Shown here: positions 1 through 12,100 of the stretch, one piece after another
Position numbering within the stretch: the first letter of the stretch is position 1
Layout: each line of letters opens with the position of its first letter
NCBI RefSeq assembly: GCF_021462225.1
Contig: NC_061812.1
Span: 37,559,175 to 37,623,174 of the forward strand
Source: Girardinichthys multiradiatus
Lineage: Eukaryota; Chordata; Actinopteri; Cyprinodontiformes; Goodeidae
Direction: 5' to 3'
Length of the DNA stretch: 64,000 nt
Translations under genes and position numbers: made by a program
Notes under the pieces: model-generated
Database searches by the model: none
What the model saw: only the letters and a program-made list of their open reading frames with translations
Told to the model about the DNA's origin: nothing

Positions 1-40
1 ATGCGTAGCAAAAGCGTGCAGGTCTTCCTGCAGCACTCAC

Positions 41-170
41 AGCTTGGATTAGCGCAGACGTTTCTGGTTTCAGGCTCTGCATCTGGAGAACATCTGTTGC
101 TTTCTTGTCCATCTGATGACACACACTGCACTGTCCTCTCCATCACTCCATCCCCACAGCTTACTGAGCA
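41..170 (-). CDS. adamts9: adamts9 exon 33: TSR15 body
   Basis: Residues 1691-1733 plus one base: [16 protein letters not shown], then VCANPSC. The donor is inferred at AGCT|GTGAGT, phase 1. The next coding base lies left of the window. Reading through is possible, so this end is less certain than the others. Confidence 0.82.
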
Positions 171-3100
171 CTGAATAAAGGGAAACAACCACAATGTCAC
201 GGTAACTTCAATTTGGTGTAATTTTATCTGTTGGGTGTTCTGTTTTCAGTCCAAATAAACTCTCTGCATTGTGTGTTAACCCTGTAATAAACTTTGGAGT
301 TGTCTAGGAATATAAATTCCCTTTAGGATAATGACAGCTCACATGGCCCAACAGGCCCAATGCCTACTCCTTTTTATTTTTTAGGCTCTGGGGAAAATGT
401 AAACATTCTATAACAATTTTAAAAAGATAAACCTTTTGGATTTTGCTGCAAATTATTCCCTCTTCCCTGTTCCGTACGCTTTATTTCATCATAATAGTTT
501 GTGTGCAAATATTTAATTTCCCTTTGAGATTAATGAAGTATTTTTGAATTTGAATTGAATTTGAAACTGTAGATGCGTCATTCCTAGCTTAAGAGGTAAA
601 AGAGGCCTTTTGTTGTTTTAGGCTGTAAAGCTTTAAATAACTGCAGGTTGGTGTCCACACTTTTAGAAAGCAGTTTTTTGTAGAAAAGACACTTAAAGGT
701 TACACTGAGACCCAGTGCTTGTGCAGATAATATTAATCATGTTTCCCCAGTGCTTATTAAGGTAAGGTAAGGTAAGTTTATTTATATAGCGCTTTTCAGC
801 AACGAGACACTCAAAGCGCTGTACATACAATTAAAAATACAATCACAAAGAAAATAAACACAGATACAGACACAGAAAAACAAATCAAATGATAAAATCA
901 AACAACAGACGTAATTTAAAAAAGTAAAATAAAATAAAATAAAAAGAATAGAATGATGGACAAGAAAATGAAAGGAAAATTGGACTGAAAACGCAACTAA
1001 TCATGCCTAAATGGCACAGTCAAAGGCCACTCTAAACAAATAAGTTTTTAATCTTGATTTAAAGCAACTTAGGGTTTTGGCGCTTTTACAGTTTTCTGGG
1101 AGTTTATTCCAGATTAGTGGAGCATAAGAACTAAAAGCTGCTTCTCCATGTTTGGTTCTGGTTCTGGGTATGCAGAGTAGATTTGAGCGAGAAGACCTGA
1201 GAGGTCTGACAAGTCTGTAATGTATTTTGGTGCTAAACCATTCAGTGATTTATAGACTAGCAGAAGTATTTTAAAGTCTATTCTCTGAGCTACAGGGAGC
1301 CAGTGTAGGGACTTTAGAACCGGGGTGATGTGCTCCACTTTCTTAGTTCTAGTGAGGACGCGGGCAGCAGCGTTCTGGATCAACTGCAGCTGTCTGATCA
1401 ACTTTTTAGGCAGACCTGTGAAGACACTATTGCAGTAATCAATTCTACTAAAGATGAATGCATTAATTAGTTTTTCAAGGTCCTGCTGAGACATTAGTCC
1501 TTTAATCCTGGAGATGTTCTTTAGGTGATAGAAGGCTGACCTTGTTACTGTCTTTATGTGCCTCTGAATGTTCAGGTCTGAGTCCATCACTACACCCAGG
1601 TTTCGAGCCTGACTGGTGGTTTCTAGCTGTATTAACTAAAGCTGTGTGCTAACTTTTAAACGCTCTTCCTTTGGTCCAAAGATTATTACTTCAGTTTTGT
1701 TTTGATTGAGCTGAAGAAAATTTAGGACCATCCATGCATTGATTTCTTCTAAGCATTTACCCAGCGCTTGAATGGGTTCATGGTCACCTGGTGACATCGT
1801 AACGTATAGCTGTGTGTCGTCTGCATGATAACTTATGTTGTTGTTTATTAAAATCTGAGTTAGGGAGAGCATGTAGATATTGAATAGAAGGGGCCCTAAG
1901 ATGGATTCTTGGGGAACGCCACATGTGATTTTTGTGCTCTCTGATGTAAAGTTACCTACTGACACAAAAAAGTCCCTGTCCTTCAAGTAGGATTTAAACC
2001 AACTGAGTGCTGTACCAGAAAGGCTGACCCAGTTTCCCAGGCGCTCTAATAAAATGGAATGATCAACAGTGTCGAATGCTGCACTAAGGTCCAATAATAC
2101 CAGCACTGTGGTTCTTCCACAGTCTGCATTTATACGGATGTCATTGAACACCTTGACAAGAGCAGTCTCTGTACTGTGATGAGCAGGAAGCCTGACTGGA
2201 AGACATCGAAGCGGTTGGTCATTATTAGGAAGTTGTTTAACTGCTAAAACACAGCTTTTTCAATAATCTTACTGATGAAGGGGAGGTTTGATATAGGCCT
2301 GTAGTTCTGTAGTAGCAGCTTGTCCAAATTGCTCTTTTTCAATAGAGGTTTGATAATTGCTGTTTTTAGGACCTGGAGGAAAACACCTGACAAAAGGGAC
2401 GTGTTTATTATTTGTGTTAAATCAGATGTTATTACAGACAAAGCTTTCTTAAGGAAAGCTGTGGGTAAAACATCGAGACAGCAGGAAGAAGAGCTTAGTT
2501 GCTGTACGATTTCTTCTAGGTTTTTGTAGTTTATTTGGTGAAATTGGGAAATTTTGTCAAAATCAGTTCTAGTTGGAGACAACATTGGTACTGGAGTTGA
2601 TGTGGATGTGCTGACTGCCTCTCTGATCTTTTGGGTTTTTTCAGTAAAGAATTTAGCAAATTCATTGCAGGCCCTGGTAGAGTGGAGTTCAGATGCTACA
2701 GTTACAGGAGGGTTTAATAACCTGTCGACCATGGCAAATAATGCACAAACAGATGCACAAACAGAGAAGAAAGATTCTCTTGCATTTTTCAGTTGTAGGT
2801 TATATCTGTATAGTCTCTCTTTATAGATAATACAGTGAACATGGAGTCCAGTCTTTCGCCACCTGCGTTCAGCTTTTCGACACTCCCTTTTTTCACTTCT
2901 GACTGGTGGAGCACTTCTCCACGGAGACATTTTCTTCCCAGAAACGACTTTCACTTTAATTGAAGCAATTGAATCAATGATGTCCGAGATTTTAGAACGA
3001 AAGTTATCTACCAGCTCATCTACAGTGTTACAGGGCAAAGTGGAGGTAGAAGAATAAATCTGTAAATATGTCCCTGTTTGTGCATTTGCTGTTTAACATG

Positions 3101-6100
3101 TTGAGTCAAACCAAAATATCTAAGAGTGTCACATAGATCTATTACACTTCTGTCTTCAGGATTGTCCATGTGAATGTTGAAGTCTCCCACAATAATTAAA
3201 GTCATAATAAACACAAATCACAGATAAAAGCTCATTAAAATCACTGACAAAGTTTGTTTTGGACTTAGGAGGCCGGTAAATATTCAAGAACATGGTTCGG
3301 ACAGGGCTCTTTACCCGGAGAGCAAAATATTCAAAACAGTCAAATTTGACCAGAAATACGTTTTTACACTCTAATAAATCTTTAAACAAAGTGGCCACCC
3401 CTCCACCTTTTCTTTGCTGTCTGCTCTCACAAAGAAAATTGTAGTTCGCCTCTATCAGAATGGGAGCTTCATTAAATTCCTGTAACCATGTTTCTGTTAA
3501 AAACATAACATCAAGATCATGGTCAGTAATGAAGTCATTGATGACTAGACAGTTTTGGCTGGAGAATCTAGCTCACCGGTCCCCAGATTCCAGCCCTCCA
3601 TTCCTGTGGAAGTGGGCATGAGCCCAGACTACAGGGCATGTAGCTCTCTGGGGGGGTTCCAGGGCAGTTGGACAAAGACTGATGACCGTAATCATAGTTG
3701 TCATTTTCCACATGCACCTCACTGCAGGAGACGAGACGCTGACGGTAGCCCTGACCACAGCTCACTGAGCACTGAAGGAAAGAGGAAATCAATGGCATGA
3801 AGGCAGAACAGTATTTCTCCTTAAACAAAAGTGTGACTTGAAAGATGAGAGAGAATTAGCACAAAGACATCTTATCTGCTCACCTCTGTCCATTCCCCAG
3901 TGATCCAGACTAGTTCACAAGCCTGTGTGTTGCAGCTCTCTATGACTGGCGGTCTGATCTCGTTCACACAGTACATTTCATGGACCTCATGTCGGTTGTA
4001 ATCAACACACTGCAATGCTCGCCTTCGATGGCCCGATCCGCAGGACTTACTGCACTGTTGAGGAAACAGGACAGAAAAAAAATACAGCAAAACATTAAAT
4101 TTTTTCTCTATAGTTGCAACAAAAGTACACCGCTCAAAAAAATAAAGGGAACACTTAAACAACACAATATAACTCCAAGTAAATCAAACTTCTGTGAAAT
4201 CAAACTGTCCACTTAGGAAGCAACACTGATTGACAATCAGTTTCACATGTTGTGCAAATGGAATAGACAACAGGGGGAAATCTTTGGTGATTAGCAAGAC
4301 ACACTCAATAAAGGAGTGGTTCTGCAGGTGGGGACCACAGACCACTTCTCAGTACCTATGCTTTCTGGCTGATGTTTTGGTCACTTTTGAATGTTGGTGG
4401 TGCTTTCACACTCGTGGTAGCATGAGACGGACTCTACAACCCACACAAGTGGCTCAGGCAGTGCAGCTCATCCAGGATGGCACATCAATGCGAGCTGTGG
4501 CAAGAAGGTTTGCTGTGTCTGTCAGCGTAGTGTCCAGAGCCTGGAGGCGCTACCAGGAGACAGGCCAGTACACCAGGAGACGTGGAGGAGGCCGTAGGAG
4601 GGCAACAACCCAGCAGCAGGACCGCTATCTCCGCCTTTGTGCAAGGAGGAACAGGAGGAGCACTGCCAGAGCCCTGCAAAATGACCTCCAGCAGGCCACA
4701 AATGTGCATGTGTCTGCACAAACGGTTAGAAACCGACTCGATGAGGATGGTATGAGGGCCCGACGTCCACAAATGGGGGTTGTGCTCACAGCCCAACACC
4801 GTGCAGGACGCTTGGCATTTGCCAGAGAACACCAGGATTGGCAAATTCACCACTGGCGCCCTGTGCTCTTCACAGATGAAAGCAGGTTCACACTGAGCAC
4901 ATGTGACAGACGTGACAGAGTCTGGAGACACCGTGGAGAGCGATCTGCTGCCTGCAACATCCTTCAGCATGACCAGTTTCGCAGTGGGTCAGTAATGGTG
5001 TGGGGTGGCATTTCTTTGGAGGGCCACAAGATGAAGACATTGAAGCTATGGACTGGCCCGCCCGTTCCCCAGACCTGAATCCGATTGAGCACATCTGGAA
5101 CATCATGTCTCGCTCCATCCACCAACGGATGCTTTAGTCCAGGTCTGGGAGGAGATCCCTCAGGAGACCATCCACCGTCTCATCAGGAGCATGTCCAGGT
5201 GTTGTAGGGAGATCATACAGGCACGTGGAGGCCACACACAATACTGAGCCTCATTTTGACTTGTTTTAAGGACATTACATCAAAGTTGGATCAGCCTGTA
5301 GTGTGTTTTTCCACTTTAATTTTGTGTGTCACTCCAAATCCAGGCCTCCATTGGTTAATAAATTTCATTTCCATTGATGATGATGATTTTTGTGTGATTT
5401 TGTTGTCAGCACATTCAACTTTGTACAGAACAAAGTATTCAATGAGAATATTTCATTCATTCAGATCTAGAATGTGTTATTTGAGGGTTCCCCTTATTTT
5501 TTTGAGCAGAGTATAATGGAGGCTGAGAAAGAAGAAGTAAGAGGAATTATTTTTTGCTTTAACTCACAGAACAACAGAGTAAAATGTCAAAACAAAAGAG
5601 GAGGAAAAGCCATGTGGGAAGAAAGAAAATGTTACTCAATTATTATATTACTCATATGTATCAGGTGCAGAAATGGGCTGGTCACCAGTATTAAAGCATA
5701 CACTTTCAAAACTGCTATGGTTTAGCATCCTTTTTTTAAGAGATAAGAGAGAAAACTCTCAAGTGACTAGCTTGTTTTTCCCAATTGTATGACACATGGA
5801 ACAGTGTGTCCACCCTTTACCTGTTGCTGCGCACTGCCACGCAACTGGTCAAAATAAAAATCCTACATTCTTCCCGTGCTTACAACAAAGACAAATTGGG
5901 CTGGGTTGAAAAAAGGATGGAAAATCATGGTGGAGAAACTAAAGGAGTGCCACCCATTACTCTAATTAAGGTAATGCAGCTACCTATGAGCAATATATTT
6001 TAAGCAGCTGACTTTAGGTTGGCTACAGCTAGCCTAACTTATTAACCAGTTCATTTCAGATTGTTATACTTGTGTTGCTCTATAAAGAGCAGGTATAATA

Positions 6101-9100
6101 TTCTGTGTAATAAGCACTTGAAAATGACTATATATAATTACAAATCTATATTTCTACTGCAGACTATGTATCAAAAAGGCAAATATATACGGTATAGATA
6201 GCATTATTATAACTGTAATAATCAATATGTTTTATTATTTTAGCAGCAGTAGTAGTAATTGCTGCTTTTTTATATGAAAGCATTCAAATCAGGCTATTTG
6301 TTTTAAATATTGATGTAATTGGTGTAAAAAAGTTATGATACTGTGAGAATCTCCAACATACCAGCCCATGTCATGATGTAAAAACTATCTTAATTATCTG
6401 GCATGCAGTGAATATTCATCATTATTTAGCACATTCAGTCTTGTCTCTCATTTACTAAAGCACAAAGAATGGACAGGAGCAAAAACAGCACATTGCTTCA
6501 AGAACTGTAAGATAAAAGACATAACCATAAATATACGAAAATATGATGATTTGTCAATCAAAAGATGGAAGTTGGTTGAAGGTTTAGAGTAAAAGTGTAT
6601 ACAGACTGAAGAGAAATGTCAAACACTGTGACATTTCAGTCAATTACTTGAAACAGTCCAGCTGCATCAGGAGTATCATCATGGCTACATCCTGCTGCAG
6701 CTGCTCCTCATCACTCCTGTAATGCTGAATTCTGACAACTGGAAGAGCTGCATTACGTTGTGTTGAAAGGCACTACAGTTTTAGTATGTCTGCGTAAAAG
6801 TATCGCTAAGACATATAAACATTACATCAATTTGCCATGGAGCTTCAATCTACCGGGACAAAATCATGCACAAAATAACACGCTATTCTTGGAAAATTAA
6901 TCCGATTTAAACAGAAAGGAAGAAAACATATATTGACCCTTGCAGATTCAGCTGTTTGAATGGTATTCAGAAAATAATTGGAACCCAAAAGCAGGGACCT
7001 GCATACTCTTCTCATTGCTAATTAGGCTATGTTTCCAGAAATACAGTTCACGCTGCTTCTTGACCCAAATCTGACATCAAGTGAACTTGATAAGGAAGAA
7101 ACTCCTTCTGTAGTTTCCTTTGGAAACGACCAAAACCTCCAGCATACAGAAAGTGAGTTTAACTGAGCAAAAAGTGCTCTTAAACTTTTCAAACTAATTG
7201 GCACTTTTTGATATCAGAATTTTTTTAGAGAACAGCTTGCATCCAAATAATAAAGATGAAAAGTAATGGGAAAACTGAGGCAGTCAGTTTGCATAAGCAA
7301 GCTAAGACCCTTTTTAGGGACCTGAAAACCAGCAGGTGTCCTACAATAATCTTTAAATTCTCCTGTAACTTTAGCTTTATTTATCAAGAGCCTACTAGTA
7401 AATTCAATTCAGTCGGTCTAAAATACCAAAAATAAAAAGTTTTAAATTGCTGTAAAACTGATATTTATTTCTGCAGCCTTCATTCAAGCAGCTGACAGGC
7501 AATGTGCAGCAACATGTGGGAAAGAGGCAACCCTGCAATAATTTATTCTTCAAATAGTATGAGAAAACTCAGCCAGAACTTTCTGTGAACTACAGTAATG
7601 GTATGACAAACAATTTGAGTAGTTTTGTTAGTGTAACGTTTTACTACTCTGTTATATAGATAGGAACTTCCAATTTTTTATGAATATTACCTTGTACACA
7701 GACTACAATACAGGTCCTTCTCAAAATATTAGCATATTGTGATAAAGTTCATTATTTTCCATAATGTCATGATGAAAATTTTACATTCATATATTTTAGA
7801 TTCATTGCACACTAACTGAAATATTTCAGGTCTTTTATTGTCTTAATACGAATGATTGTGGCATACAGCTCATGAAAACCCAAAATTCCTATCTCACAAA
7901 ATTAGCATATCATTAAAAGGGTCTCTAAACGAGCTATGAACCTAATCATCTGAATCAACGAGTTAACTCTAAACACCTGCAAAAGATTCCTGAGGCCTTT
8001 AAAACTCCCAGCCTGGTTCATCACTCAAAACCCCAATCATGGGTAAGACTGCCGACCTGACTGCTGTCCAGAAGGCCACTATTGACACCCTCAAGCAAGA
8101 GGGTAAGACACAGAAAGACATTTCTGAACGAATAGACTGTTCCCAGAGTGCTGTATCAAGGCACCTCAGTGGAAAGACTGTGGGAAGGAAAACGTGTGGC
8201 AGAAAACGCTGCACAACGAGAAGAGGTGACCGGACGCTGAGGAAGATTGTGGAGAAGGGCCAATTCCAGACCTTGGGGGACCTGCGGAAGCAGTGGACTG
8301 AGTCTGGAGTAGAAACATCCAGAGCCACCGTGCCCAGGCGTGTGCAGGAAATGGGCTACAGGTGCCGCATTCACCAGGTCAAGCCACTTTTGAACCAGAA
8401 ACAGCGGCAGAGGCGCCTGACCTGGGCTACAGAGAAGCAGCACTGGACTGTTGTTCAGTGGTCCAAAGTACTTTTTTCGGATGAAAGCAAATTCTGCATG
8501 TCATTCGGAAATCAAGGTGCCAGAGTCTGGAGGAAGACTGGGGAGAAGGAAATGCCAAAATGCTAGAAGTTCAGTGTCAAGTACCCACAGTCAGTGATGG
8601 TCTGGGGTGCCGTGCCAGCTGCTGGTGTTGGTCCACTGTGTTTTATCAAGGGCAGGGTCAATGCAGCTAGCTATCAGGAGATTTTGGAGCACTTCATGCT
8701 TCCATCTGCTGAAAAGCTTTATGGAGATGAAGATTTCATTTTTCAGCACGACCTGGCACCTGCTCACACTGCCAAAACCACTGGTAAATGGTTTACTGAC
8801 CATGGTATCACTGTGCTCAATTGGCCTGCCAACTCTCCTGACCTGAACCCCATAGAGAATCTGTGGGATATTGTGAAGAGAACGTTGAGAGACTCAAGAC
8901 CCAACACTCTGGATGAGCGAAAGACCGCTATTGAAGCATCCTGGGCCTCCATACGACCTCAGCAGTGCCACAGCCTGATTGCCTCCATGCCGCGCCGCAT
9001 TGAAACAGTCATTTCTGCCAAAGGATTCCCGACCAAGTATTGAGTGCATAACTGTACATGATTATTTGAAGGTTGACGTTTTTTGTATTAAAAACACTTT

Positions 9101-12100
9101 TCTTTTATTGGTTGGATGAAATATGCTAATTTTGTGAGATAGGAATTTTGGGTTTTCATGAGCTGTTTGCCAAAATCATCCGTATTAAGACAATAAAAGA
9201 CCTGAAATATTTCAGTTAGTGTGCAATGAATCTAAAATATATGAATGTTAAATTTTCATCATGACATTATGGAAAATAATGAACTTTATCACAATATGCT
9301 AATATTTTGAGAAGGACCTGTATATCGTAAAATGGATTTGAAAAGATCCATCAGACAGTAGACAGAAATTGAACAAATGCTACATAAGGAAATCTGTATC
9401 TCAGATATTCCATTTATCAGCTCTTTCTCCTAGGCATACGAAGACCCATTCGGAACAACCCAGACATCTTGCAAATTAAAAAGGCTCTTAACCTTTCCCC
9501 TGAGTTTTGGTAAAATCCACTTTTTAATACTGACCCACCCGCAGCCCCGTCTGACTCCAACTTCCAATCACACAGGTGCGCAATTTCAATTGCAGCTGTG
9601 TGACGCATTTAGGAACTTTTGCGGGATTTCGAATAACATGACATTTTTCCTCCAATGCAAGTCCCTAAGAATTCCCGCTCTTTGGGAGAGAAAAAATAAA
9701 AACCCACACCCTCTGCCCTACCCTCTTCCCCCTCTCTCTGGCATTCTGTCCATGCAGTAGTGCCTCCAACGGGAGGAGCGACTCCACTTTACCAGAGATG
9801 ACGGAGCACATCCGTCCAATGCCAGGTAAGACAGAAAGGTGAAACTACCTGTTTTGGCTTATAGACTTTATGGTTTAAAACGTACTGGTATCCGCTCCGA
9901 CTTACCGCCTGCCAGTCCCCTTCTCTCCACCGGTACCGAGAGGGACAGTCTGCGACACGGCAGCTCTGGCTGGACGCCGGACGGGAGCGCTGGACACAGC
10001 CGGTCTCGGCGGGGCTGCGGTGGTCTCCAACCTGGCAGAAAACCTCCCGCCGCTGAACTCCGTCACCGCATGAGGCTGAACACTGAAAGCAGGGGAGGTA
10101 AAACCTCAGTCACTCGATCTATTTTAGTAGAAATAGGGTTCAGTTTACCTCTAACTATGAAGACAAAGTCTCTCGAGTTTTTGGCTAATTAAGATTAACC
10201 CTGGTTGATTTTTATTCGCCCATCTGTTGTAACTTATAAAATATTCATACATATATTTTATGTTGGATGTGTAAATAGAAACATGGATTAAAGGGATGGT
10301 ACAGGACACTACGACATCAGTAACTATAAATGTAGTGCACCTATTGTTTATTAGCTAAACCACGTCGGTCCTGCTTTTTTAACCATAAAAATGTGTAGTG
10401 CAAAATCTATTTATCATGCAGGGTTGCATGTGTTTTTTGGAAATAACTACAATAACGTTGAATTTCATATTCACTAAATTCATCCAAATGAGACATTTTA
10501 CGATTTGTTTTCTCTGCCTTATGTTGCCAGCCTGTTTATAGATATAAACACATTTTAATTGTTTGAAATCATTTCTAACAGAGAAAAATAATGGTGTCAT
10601 CTGTACTTAAACATGAAGTGATTCTAACAAATGTCCATGTATGTTTTTTTTTCAGCTATCAAGTTTATTTTCATGCATTTTGGATCAAAATAAACATTTC
10701 TCTTGGTACCATTTTCCACAGATATCAATACTAAATGGACAGACTTTTTATAGTGCTTTCCTAGTCATACCGGCCACTCAAAGCGCTTTACACTAGATCC
10801 ACATTGACCCAGTCTCGCTCACTAAGACACACACATCCACACACCAATATGCAGATGGTAGGTAACCTGGGGTTAAGTGTTTTGCCCAGGGGCACACTGA
10901 CATGTGACAGGAGGAAGCTGGAATCAAACCCACAACTTTTGGAAATGCAAGACTATTGTTCCCACTGCACTATTGTGATATTACAAGTATTTTATTTACA
11001 GATTAGAGAAAGAACTTTTACACATCATTACAGAAATAAAAGGAGAAATGCTTCTGTTTGTGCTTCAAAGTTCAGAGACTTTGCGTGGGTCTACACAATA
11101 CATAATAGTGCCTCACAAAAGTATTAGTTATTCATATTTTGTCATGTTACAATTTCAAACTTCAATGTATTTTATTGGGATTTTACCTGGTAGACCAACA
11201 CCAAATAGTAACTGTGAAATGGAGGAAAAAAGATACATAGTTTCAAAGGTTTTTTTTAAATGGTAAATGGACTGAACTTATATAGCGCTTTTCCAGTCAT
11301 ACAGACCACTCAAAGCTCTTTACACTAGCGCCACATTCACCCAATCGCACTCACTAACACTCACACATTCATACACTGATACACAGATCGGTAGGCCACT
11401 TGAGGTTAAGTGCCTTGCCCAGGGGCACATCAACATATGGCAGGAGAAAGCTGGAATCAAACCCACAACCTTCTGATTGCAAGACGACTACTCTTCCCAC
11501 TGAGCCACAGTTTATTAAACAAATAAAATACCTGAAAAGTTTGGTGTGAATTTGTATTTAGTCCCCCTAACTCAGTAGTGTGTATAACCACCTTTCGCTG
11601 GAATTAGTGTCTCTAAATCGCAGTATTCAGCTCTTGCCATGGATTCTTAATTGGGTTCTGGACTTTGACTGGACCATTGTAGCACATGAATATGCTTTGA
11701 ACTAAATCATTCCATTGTAGCTCTGGCTTGTATGTATAGGGTTGTTGCCCTGCTGGAAGGTGAACCTCTACTCGAGTTTTAAGTCTTTTGAAGCTTCTAA
11801 CAGATTTTCTTCATACATTTCCCCTGCTCCATCCATCTTCCTAACAACTCTGACCAGTTTCCATGTTTTCCGCCGAAGCCAGATAATAGATTATATGGAG
11901 CTCTGTGAAATGTTCAAAACGTGGGATATTGTTTTATAACCTAACCCTGCTTAAGGGTTCCCTACAATTTTATCCCTGACTTGTCTGTATTCCTCAGTCT
12001 CCATCCTGCTGTTTGTTCTCTAATGTTCTGTAACAAACCTCTGAAGCCTTCACAGAACAGCTGGATTTATAATTTGATTAAATTACATGCAGATGGGCTA

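Larger units (their letters stand above)
759..3562 (-). mobile_element. L2/CR1-like LINE, degenerate, in adamts9 intron 32
   Basis: A non-LTR retrotransposon in the same sense as the host gene. From 5' to 3' it shows an endonuclease region ([15 protein letters not shown], about 3,540-3,030), a linker and fingers ([17 protein letters not shown], to 2,244), a reverse transcriptase palm ([11 protein letters not shown], then [10 protein letters not shown], 2,151-1,636), a C-terminal block ([13 protein letters not shown], 1,590-1,114), a 3' UTR and a (TTACC)n tail at 759-776. The reading frame is broken at several points, so it is inactive. It is 5'-truncated, beginning inside the endonuclease. 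Its 3' end is shared with the SINE copies listed below. The clade is from remembered motif patterns; Rex-type alternatives are possible. Confidence 0.85.

Noticed and set aside
3555..3800. Plus-strand ORF of 81 codons
   Set aside because: Antisense of adamts9 exon 32; open only because the exon is open on the other strand.
4485..4970. Minus-strand ORF of 161 codons
   Set aside because: Complement of the Tc1 transposase, no independent domain.
9839..10192. Plus-strand ORF of 117 codons
   Set aside because: Antisense of GC-rich exon 30.
10804..11512. Functional tRNA gene
   Set aside because: Only A and B boxes remain; the cloverleaf is not intact and the sequence is dispersed in three copies, so it is a SINE head.
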